A DNA stretch of 11,246 bases. It comes from Candidatus Woesearchaeota archaeon. GTDB taxonomy: Archaea > Nanobdellota > Nanobdellia > Woesearchaeales > WJKV01. Under the pieces are notes generated by a model. The model saw only the letters and a program-made list of their open reading frames with translations. It was not told the DNA's origin and ran no database searches. The DNA is taken from the NCBI GenBank assembly GCA_019322855.1, contig JAHWIA010000019.1:1-11246 (forward strand), written 5' to 3'. Positions 4,883 to 11,246 of this stretch are shown here, in pieces; position 1 is the stretch's first letter; every line of letters begins with the position of its first letter. A program made the translations under genes and the position numbers.

Positions 4883-5800
4883 ATGAGGAGAAAAATCATC
4901 AAGCAGGGATACAATACCCTGACAATTTCCTTACCCATAAAATGGGCAAAGAGATTGAACTTGAAGGGTGGCGATGAAATATCAATAACAGAAGAAGAGA
5001 ATGAATTAGTAATACGAGCAAAAGGAAAAAAGGTGCCGCGAAAAGCTGTCCTTGACATACGATATCTTGGATTGATGAGCAGAAGATCATTGGCAGCTTT
5101 GTATAAATCGGGTTATGATGAAGTCGAAATCATTTTTTCTGATCCAAAACAATTAAAGCCGATAGAAGGCGCTGTCGACCTGGAATGCATGACTTACGAG
5201 ATAGTAAAAGTCACAAAAGACAAGTGCTACATAAAAAACATCTCAGAACCAAGTGACAAGGAATTCGATTCTTTGTTAAGAAGGACAGTTTATTTATTAA
5301 AAACATCAATCGATGATCTTGAAGAAGCAATAAAAGAAAAAGACTATGCGAGGATTGAACACATTCAAGGACTGGAAAAAGTTAACAACAAGTTTACGCA
5401 CTTCTGCAGGAGAGCATTGAACACAATTGGTTATAGTGATGCGAAAAAAGCACCTGCAATGTACACAATAGTAGAACAATTAGAGAATGTTGCAGATGAA
5501 TTCAAGTTCCTTTGCATGGACATTGTCGCAAACAAAAAAGACAACATCAGCAAGAAAACTATATCTTTATTGCAGGACGTGAAAAATTCAATTGACCTAT
5601 ATACTAAAATATTTTTCAATTACACTCCAGAACAAGGAGAGAAGTTCGCCAAGCAAAGAAAAGACATTGTGAAGAAAGGACATGATCTGCTAAAACTTAA
5701 AACAAACAGTTATACAGATACTTTACTGATAATGCATCTGATAACTATTGAGAAGCAGACTTTCGATATTCTGGGGCCGCTTCTTGCGACTGTTCTTTAA
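4883..5800 (+). CDS. AbrB-PhoU fusion regulator (archaeal PhoU-like)
   Basis: 305 residues. Residues 1-47 are a SpoVT/AbrB-type swapped-hairpin DNA-binding domain: R3-K-I-I-K-Q-G-Y-N-T-L-T-I-S-L-P-I-K-W, then L-K-G-G-D-E-I and a closing strand E41-L-V-I-R. Residues 50-120 are a connecting alpha/beta region. Residues 125-305 are helical, PhoU-like: E198-Q-L-E-N-V-A-D-E fits the acidic E-xxx-D type motif used for metal binding, and a second bundle follows to the C-terminus. This architecture is common in archaea, where it is annotated as a phosphate uptake regulator. No phosphate transporter (pst) gene lies nearby, so its target is open. The ATG fits the TATA spacing. Its last 56 bases overlap the end of the converging 562-residue gene. 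Confidence 0.85.
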   Translation: MRRKIIKQGYNTLTISLPIKWAKRLNLKGGDEISITEEENELVIRAKGKKVPRKAVLDIRYLGLMSRRSLAALYKSGYDEVEIIFSDPKQLKPIEGAVDLECMTYEIVKVTKDKCYIKNISEPSDKEFDSLLRRTVYLLKTSIDDLEEAIKEKDYARIEHIQGLEKVNNKFTHFCRRALNTIGYSDAKKAPAMYTIVEQLENVADEFKFLCMDIVANKKDNISKKTISLLQDVKNSIDLYTKIFFNYTPEQGEKFAKQRKDIVKKGHDLLKLKTNSYTDTLLIMHLITIEKQTFDILGPLLATVL

Positions 5801-7433
5801 CACCGGCGGTATCTGCAAATTTAATGAATTTCGCTCTTGTGAACCAGAAATTAGCATATCTCATCATATCGTCATAAATGTCTCTCTCTTTCAGGCTTTC
5901 TTTCATTGGTTCCATAGCTTCCAAAAATCTTTGCTTGTAAACATCGATGATTTCATTGTGCAGAGCGATCGCTTCATCTTCCTTGCCTTCTGCAACAGGA
6001 CTCTTCATGACATGCAATTCAACGTACTGTCTTGCCTTCATCAGATAGTGCTTAAGCTCTTCGTGGGCAAAACGCCATTTCCTGTCCACCATTTCTCTTG
6101 CTTTTTCCTGGAACTTCACCCTGTCTTTTTCATGAGGGATCTGGAAATGCCATTCTCCGAGTATATTGGCTTGTTCCTTGATTAAATGTCCTATCTGCAA
6201 GTAAGATCTATATGGCGCCATGCAGATGAAAGTCACCAAGTAATCTCCTGAAAGTTCTTCAGGAATTCCCTGAGCTTGCATTGATTTGTTCACAAGATCC
6301 CATTCTTGTCCAAGATCATAGCCATTGCCCATACTACATATCGCAAAGAAGTCATCTTCCTGCACAAGACCGTGTTTCGGAGTGAAGTCAAAAGCTTGAG
6401 TAAGACCTTCACCTTCTTTTGTTTCTATCCCTCTGTTCTTTGTGTATTCATCGCTCAGGAATCGTGCGAATCCTGGAATCTTCATCTCTGCCATCAACAG
6501 ATAATAACCAAAGATGTTTGTAAAACGATCCCTAAAATCTACATCATCGATACCCATAGACTTCATCAGTTTGTAAGCATACATGAAAGGAACAGTTTCG
6601 ATAGGATGCGCATCTGGGAAACTTTCTACAAGTTTCTTTATCTTAGCGCCGATGACAAAGTCCTTTTCTTCTGCAGTCAGGATGTCATCGATTGCATCAT
6701 AGATTCGTGCTTTTTGCTCGATAGCCTCGTTGATGCAAGCATCAACTTTTTTCTGGTCCCTTTCTTTTTTAGGCAAAATTCTATTTGCATAATCAAAAAC
6801 AGTCATTCCGACACTGCTCATCTCAAGAATTTTGCCTTTTCTCTTATAGACCTTGACAACATTCAAACCCCTGTCTCTTAATCCTCGCAATATCTTTTCT
6901 TCTAGTCTTGCATATTTATCTGATTTACAAGTTTTCTCGATTAGTGTTACAAAGACAGAAGGAGTGTCTGGCTCGTACTGACCCATGTTGTTTGGTCTTG
7001 TAATTGGTCTTACAGAAGTGCCATCATCCCCTCTCCCAACATTTCTAAGATCCATTCCTGGATTATAATATGTAGGATCTGTGGTTAATTGTTCTGCAAA
7101 TTTTGCATTGTATTCTTCTGCAATTGGCCATAGGTGCTTCATACTAGCATCGTCAATGATGTGAAATTCTGGCACGTGATCCGTAGGTTCAGAAGTAGGT
7201 ACATCTATCTTGTCGCACAAGGCTTTATGGCATTCCTCCCATGTGAATGCATCATCCTGCTGGCATTCTTCTGTAAACTTCTTTTCAGCTGCCAGACTCT
7301 TGAATATGAAAGGAGGAATGTTTTTCCTGTTGTTCTGGAAAATAATCCTGTTATGAAATTCTGGATGGAATGACTTGAATATGAATAATTCGCCTGTATT
7401 CCTAAAGCATAGCCTGTCCTCTGTTTCGTACAT
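5745..7433 (-). CDS. Uncharacterised 562-residue protein, possibly a very diverged kinase fold
   Basis: There is no signal peptide or membrane helix. I recognise no family with confidence. Parts follow the order of an aminoglycoside-phosphotransferase-like kinase: strand F161-V-T-L-I-E-K167, a helix with R176-L-E-E-K, strands N191-V-V-K-V-Y and K201-I-L-E-M, a hinge V208-G-M-T-V, then A347-F-D349-F-T-P-K-H354 in place of the HGDxxPxN catalytic loop, and W378-D-L at the position of the final DLA. The Asp of the loop is kept, but its Asn is His, and the metal-binding Asp of the next motif appears to be replaced (I365-C-S-M). It could be an inactive or altered kinase, or the match could be chance. 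Residues 1-150 are an extra N-terminal region; residues 430-545 are long charged helices. A TATA box near 7462 gives an essentially leaderless start. Confidence 0.8.
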   Translation of the reverse strand: MYETEDRLCFRNTGELFIFKSFHPEFHNRIIFQNNRKNIPPFIFKSLAAEKKFTEECQQDDAFTWEECHKALCDKIDVPTSEPTDHVPEFHIIDDASMKHLWPIAEEYNAKFAEQLTTDPTYYNPGMDLRNVGRGDDGTSVRPITRPNNMGQYEPDTPSVFVTLIEKTCKSDKYARLEEKILRGLRDRGLNVVKVYKRKGKILEMSSVGMTVFDYANRILPKKERDQKKVDACINEAIEQKARIYDAIDDILTAEEKDFVIGAKIKKLVESFPDAHPIETVPFMYAYKLMKSMGIDDVDFRDRFTNIFGYYLLMAEMKIPGFARFLSDEYTKNRGIETKEGEGLTQAFDFTPKHGLVQEDDFFAICSMGNGYDLGQEWDLVNKSMQAQGIPEELSGDYLVTFICMAPYRSYLQIGHLIKEQANILGEWHFQIPHEKDRVKFQEKAREMVDRKWRFAHEELKHYLMKARQYVELHVMKSPVAEGKEDEAIALHNEIIDVYKQRFLEAMEPMKESLKERDIYDDMMRYANFWFTRAKFIKFADTAGVKEQSQEAAPEYRKSASQ

Positions 7434-7457
7434 TGTAGGCGGATTTTCCTATTGGCC

Positions 7458-7467
7458 CTTTATAAAG
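7458..7467 (-). promoter_or_regulatory. TATA box of the 562-residue gene
   Basis: CTTTATAAAG, itself a palindrome, is centred about 29 bases before the ATG at 7433. Transcription would start about 3 bases before the codon. Confidence 0.5.
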
Positions 7468-7524
7468 CTTACGGTTTGTCGTTCCCCAAAGGTGGTGAAA
7501 ATGTGTAGAGAGAATAAAGAACTT

Positions 7525-7559
7525 ATTAACGATACATTTATATACTATAATTCGTTAAT
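7525..7559. promoter_or_regulatory. 8-base inverted repeat flanking the TATA box of the surface-protein gene
   Basis: ATTAACGA at 7525-7532 and TCGTTAAT at 7552-7559 are perfect inverted copies 19 bases apart. The dyad centre (7542) almost coincides with the TATA box centre (7540.5). A dimeric regulator bound here could block or control TBP access. No other copy was noticed in the window. Confidence 0.45.
7537..7544 (+). promoter_or_regulatory. TATA box of the surface-protein gene
   Basis: TTTATATA is a strong archaeal TATA match. A start near 7566 gives a leader of about 21 bases holding GAGG at 7579-7582, four bases before the ATG. This gene therefore appears leadered. Confidence 0.55.
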
Positions 7560-7586
7560 TTGCCCCAGTAGGTAGGTTGAGGATAG

Positions 7587-10500
7587 ATGTTAAAAACAGA
7601 GGTGAAGAAGCAGTTATTAGTATTACTAGTTATATTCATATTTCTCTTTATCGGCGCGGTTTTCTTGATTGACAAAGGCAATCTAAATCTCACTGGTTTT
7701 GCAGTCACAGACTCTTACAATTATCCTGTGAACAAATTGTTTTCTGAAAATTCTTACATTGATCTGCAGCTTGCGACTGTTCCTGCATCAATAAGTATCT
7801 CAGGTGCAGTGCAGGGTCTGGGCACAATACAGGTTTATGCCAATGACGGCACATCACGTTCTTTAATTTTTGATAAGCAGGTCCTCAACCTACCTACAAC
7901 ACTTACAGAAGACGAATTGCTGGATCTCCAGCAGTTCTCTTCGACCTGCTTGGATTCTTGTTCACACGCATTCGCAACAAACAACATTAGATTAGAGATA
8001 GAAGTACAAGACGCTTCACTCTACATCGAAGACGTAATCTACAGCGAAACACCGCAAGAACAAACAGCGCCTATTCCGGAACCAGAAACTGTACCTGAAC
8101 CCGAACCTGTAATAGAAGAGTTCGAAGTACAGACAGAACCTGTGGTGGTGCCTGTTGTTGAAGCAGCACAAACAGTTATAGAAATCCCAAACAAAGTTCA
8201 ATCTAATGAAAGATTCTTTTATGGGAATGAAAGATTGTTCGACAAAGAAGCTGTTAAGAACATTGCATTCAAGACAAAAGATGATCCTGAATTCGATGTT
8301 ATCTTTGAAGATCTTATAAGAACAGCTAGTGACGTGACAATAAAATTCCATCACGATTCTGCAATAAATCAACCTGTTGTTATAACTGGAATAACAGATT
8401 ATACGTTAAGCACAACAAATGCGGCTCCAGGAGAAACAGTTGAACTGAATGTTCCGCTTGTGGAGCTTGTCCTGCCTGAATTTACATTAAGAGTCGGCGC
8501 ACAATCAGAAGAATTTGATTTCGGCGAAGGTTTTGAAGCGCAGACAGATGTAATAGCATGTCCTTATAGTGCTATAGCAAATGGTGAAGTAATCAATATA
8601 GTTGGGAATTTGCTAGGAGATAATTGTATTGATGTGACAGGCTTTGATGCTGTAACTATTGCATTCAATAACAATTTCATATCTTCTGCTCCATATAACG
8701 GAATACCGGCAAGAGTTGTAACTATTAGTAATGCAGCTAATACAAATCTGATTGGAAATGGATTGATTGAAGGTGCTGGTGGAGATATAGGTCTCGAAAT
8801 AACAGGTTCTAGCACAAATACTATCATTAATGATGTAGACATAACTTCTGAAGATGCAAATGCTATTAGCGGAGTTGGTTCAATAACTATAACTGACGGT
8901 TCTGTCACTTCTTCGGGTACTGGAATTCCTGTAAGTGTAACAGGAGCAGCAACATCCTTTACATTCGATGGAAATGATGCAACTGATGATAAGATAGAAG
9001 GAACTTCCAATAATGATCTTATTGAATTGCCTGCAGGATCTACTGCGGTTTTTACAGATTTTGTTTTTGATGGTAATAGTGTTTCAGAAGGTATAGAACT
9101 CGACGGAACAATAACGTTGACTGATGGTAAGATAGAGGAAACAAAACCTGATGATGATTCGCCGCCTCCGCCTCCGCTTAGACTCAATAGCGGTCCAATT
9201 CATTTAGATGACATACAGATTTCTGATAACAATATTTATCTTGGCAATGCAATAGAGGTTGTCGATGTTTCAGGAGGATCTGGAACAGGATTAAGAACTC
9301 CGCCTGGCCAGAATGGAAAGTGTGGCCTTAAAGTAACTGCCACCAGTGATGTTATTTTTGGAGACGTGATTACAGATTGTGCAAATATTGATCCATCATT
9401 TAACATCACAATTGAGAATAGCACTTTTGCAAATGCAACAAACTGTGTCTTGATTGATAATTCCAATGTCACTTTAGTCAATAACAACAACATCTCCAAC
9501 TGTCAGGTTGGTGTGAACATAACTAACGCTTCAAAGCACAATGTTGTGAAGAACAACACCATCTATAACATAAGTATTGGTGTCGGTATCTACAATGCGA
9601 GCTGGAACAATACTGTCTATTACAACAATATCACTAACGGCACGAGAACATTAATTGCATTGGCGCAGGATTTGACCGGTTATGGTGATAACAGCTTCAA
9701 TACAACAGTTGCAAGTATTCCGCACGGAAATTTATGGGCAGACATCGGTCTATATGATATTTATGATATCAATAGTGATGGTTTTGGTGATTACGGAAGT
9801 GAATATCCTTATGGTATGCAGTCTGACGGAGTAACTACATATGGAAATGTAAGCGGCAATGTCACTGACTGGGGTCCTATGAATCCGCAAGGCAACACAA
9901 TAGCTGCTTGCGGCACAATAAGTTCCAATACGGTCCTAATTGCAAATTTAACAACGATAAGTTCTTGTTTTATTATAAATGCAAACGGCATAACTTTGGA
10001 TTGTAATGGCAATTCTATTACTGGAAACGGTCCTGGCTCTGGTATTGTCATAAACTCTCAGACAGGAATCACTATAAAGAATTGTACGATAAGTAATTTC
10101 GTTCACGGTATTAATCTGACGAATACCAACTCAAACAAGTTCCTGCAGAACACGATTTATAATAATCAGTTTGGTATCTATTCTTTTGACGGCAGTGCAA
10201 TTAATGAATATGACAGGAACTACATAGGCGACTGTCCGAACGGCAGCATTTACATTGATCCTGCAGCAGGAGGTTCTATTGCCAGCGACAATCTAACCAA
10301 CAATTTCATCAATAATTCTAATTTCACTGCAGTATATACGGCACAAGGAATGACCAACACAAGATTCATCAACAATACGATCCGCAACACTAGCTTGTAC
10401 GGTGTCCTTGTCCAGTCTTCTGCATCAGGCAACCTTTTCGAGAACAACACATTTATCGATAATAATCAAACCGCAATCCGTATTGATACCCAGAGCACGA

Positions 10501-11246
10501 ACAGCAATTATATAAGGAATAGTATCGGCTCGGGCGGAGGGGGAATTTCTATCAATGACATTAGCAACAATTTAATCATGCACAACAGCATGGGCTTCAA
10601 TGCATTTCCAGGAGGGAATGGAATTTCAATAAGCGGCGGCACCATAGTTAATGTCACCATCCAGAACAATACTATGAATTATAACAACTTCCCTGGCGGC
10701 GGAATGATTGCTTTAAGCGGCGGCGGCGGTTCTGGTTTCATCAATGTGTCTTTCAATACTATTATGAACAATATAGGTCCGGGAATTAATTATGGAGATG
10801 TTTTGATAGGAGAGATTTACAATAATACTATAGGGAACAATACTGAAGGTGGATTGATCCAAGCAAGCGGATCCGGAGTCAACGCTTACATCCATCATAA
10901 CATTATCGAGAATAATACAGGCAGCGGTTTAAGTTTTAGTGGTGGTGGCGGTGCTCAATATTCGAACATCACGCATAACACCATCCGATTCAATACTGCC
11001 GATGGTATAAGATTTGATGACGGAGCTAATAATAACATCCGCAATAATATTCTTGCAAATAATTCAGATGACGGTATAAATCTAGATGGCAATGTTGTGA
11101 ATAATACTATGTCAAATAATTTAATGGAAAACAATACGAATTTTGGTGTTAATCTTGAAACAGATTCTAATAATAATGAATTATTCAATGAGTTTTCGAA
11201 TAACAATGGACAGGGAGATATAAGGGTTGATAATTCCAATGAAACT
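7587..11246 (+). CDS. Giant membrane-anchored beta-helix (NosD/PbH1-like) surface glycoprotein, 3' end beyond the window
   Basis: 1,220 codons are open to the last base. An in-frame TAG directly before the ATG fixes the start. Residues 9-28 are a membrane helix after K-K, then L35-T-G-F-A-V, a segment I associate with DPANN surface proteins. Residues 42-152 form a beta domain with C-L-D-S-C. Residues 154-192 are a Pro/Glu-rich linker and 195-325 an unknown beta domain. From about 325 onward is right-handed parallel beta-helix sequence, with P527-P-P-P-P interrupting. Residues 712-750 hold G-N-L-W-A-D and a Ca-site-like D727-I-N-S-D-G-F-G-D. C775 begins a canonical NosD-type block (C-G-T-I, then G-I-T-L-D-C-N-G) running to the edge with repeated N-N-T turns. 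Only one N-glycosylation sequon (N34) occurs before residue 606, and about 38 after. The role is probably adhesion, carbohydrate interaction or surface coat. Confidence 0.88.
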   Translation, partial: MLKTEVKKQLLVLLVIFIFLFIGAVFLIDKGNLNLTGFAVTDSYNYPVNKLFSENSYIDLQLATVPASISISGAVQGLGTIQVYANDGTSRSLIFDKQVLNLPTTLTEDELLDLQQFSSTCLDSCSHAFATNNIRLEIEVQDASLYIEDVIYSETPQEQTAPIPEPETVPEPEPVIEEFEVQTEPVVVPVVEAAQTVIEIPNKVQSNERFFYGNERLFDKEAVKNIAFKTKDDPEFDVIFEDLIRTASDVTIKFHHDSAINQPVVITGITDYTLSTTNAAPGETVELNVPLVELVLPEFTLRVGAQSEEFDFGEGFEAQTDVIACPYSAIANGEVINIVGNLLGDNCIDVTGFDAVTIAFNNNFISSAPYNGIPARVVTISNAANTNLIGNGLIEGAGGDIGLEITGSSTNTIINDVDITSEDANAISGVGSITITDGSVTSSGTGIPVSVTGAATSFTFDGNDATDDKIEGTSNNDLIELPAGSTAVFTDFVFDGNSVSEGIELDGTITLTDGKIEETKPDDDSPPPPPLRLNSGPIHLDDIQISDNNIYLGNAIEVVDVSGGSGTGLRTPPGQNGKCGLKVTATSDVIFGDVITDCANIDPSFNITIENSTFANATNCVLIDNSNVTLVNNNNISNCQVGVNITNASKHNVVKNNTIYNISIGVGIYNASWNNTVYYNNITNGTRTLIALAQDLTGYGDNSFNTTVASIPHGNLWADIGLYDIYDINSDGFGDYGSEYPYGMQSDGVTTYGNVSGNVTDWGPMNPQGNTIAACGTISSNTVLIANLTTISSCFIINANGITLDCNGNSITGNGPGSGIVINSQTGITIKNCTISNFVHGINLTNTNSNKFLQNTIYNNQFGIYSFDGSAINEYDRNYIGDCPNGSIYIDPAAGGSIASDNLTNNFINNSNFTAVYTAQGMTNTRFINNTIRNTSLYGVLVQSSASGNLFENNTFIDNNQTAIRIDTQSTNSNYIRNSIGSGGGGISINDISNNLIMHNSMGFNAFPGGNGISISGGTIVNVTIQNNTMNYNNFPGGGMIALSGGGGSGFINVSFNTIMNNIGPGINYGDVLIGEIYNNTIGNNTEGGLIQASGSGVNAYIHHNIIENNTGSGLSFSGGGGAQYSNITHNTIRFNTADGIRFDDGANNNIRNNILANNSDDGINLDGNVVNNTMSNNLMENNTNFGVNLETDSNNNELFNEFSNNNGQGDIRVDNSNET

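Noticed and set aside
7375..7575. 66-codon plus frame across the divergent promoter region
   Set aside because: It covers the TATA boxes of both flanking genes and the start of the 562-residue gene, and shows no coding-like pattern.
8564..11239. Minus-strand frames opposite the surface protein
   Set aside because: Asn-rich codons (AAT/AAC) read backwards give Val/Ile/Leu-rich open frames. The plus frame is uninterrupted for 1,220 codons and has a promoter, start and domain structure.

Overview
The window comes from an AT-rich archaeal genome, most likely a DPANN archaeon of the Woesearchaeota/Pacearchaeota type. Five lines of evidence point there. TATA boxes lie about 26 bases before predicted transcription starts, and several genes appear leaderless. 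One regulator fuses an AbrB-type domain to a PhoU domain. There is a typical small archaeal zinc-ribbon protein. A very long membrane-anchored surface protein carries an LTGFAV-type segment after its N-terminal membrane helix. Finally, several proteins have no recognisable family. I see no tRNA, rRNA, CRISPR array, transposase or integrase. No gene-free stretch is longer than about 205 bases.

Layout from the left: the first 92 bases are the start of a PIN-domain protein on the minus strand. It diverges from a plus-strand gene (220-972) for a protein with the hallmarks of an HhH-GPD DNA glycosylase. Next come two tandem minus-strand paralogues (A, 2049-3116, upstream; B, 1030-2013, downstream), both membrane-anchored and very acidic coiled-coil proteins. 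They diverge from a 49-residue zinc-ribbon gene (3321-3470), which converges on an unrecognised 423-residue minus-strand gene (3477-4748). That gene diverges from the AbrB-PhoU regulator (4883-5800), whose 3' end overlaps by 56 bases that of a 562-residue minus-strand protein (5745-7433). The 562-residue protein may be a very diverged kinase-fold protein. It diverges in turn from the surface protein starting at 7587, which is still open at the right edge (1,220 codons visible).

The most remarkable content is the A/B pair. Together they hold four copies of one module: a Cys, a heptad-repeat helix, an N-x-T-Q tip, a second helix of matching length, and a closing Cys. Each protein has exactly four Cys and exactly two N-glycosylation sequons, all at equivalent places. 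In all four modules the first Cys is at heptad position d and the last at position a. The arms are seven heptads long in A and six in B. I infer membrane-tethered extracellular rods built from disulfide-stapled antiparallel hairpins, each with a glycan at its tip. I do not recognise this as a described family. With the large beta-helix protein, whose second half holds about 38 sequons against one in its first half, much of the window encodes the cell surface. The other genes look like regulatory or housekeeping neighbours rather than parts of one pathway.
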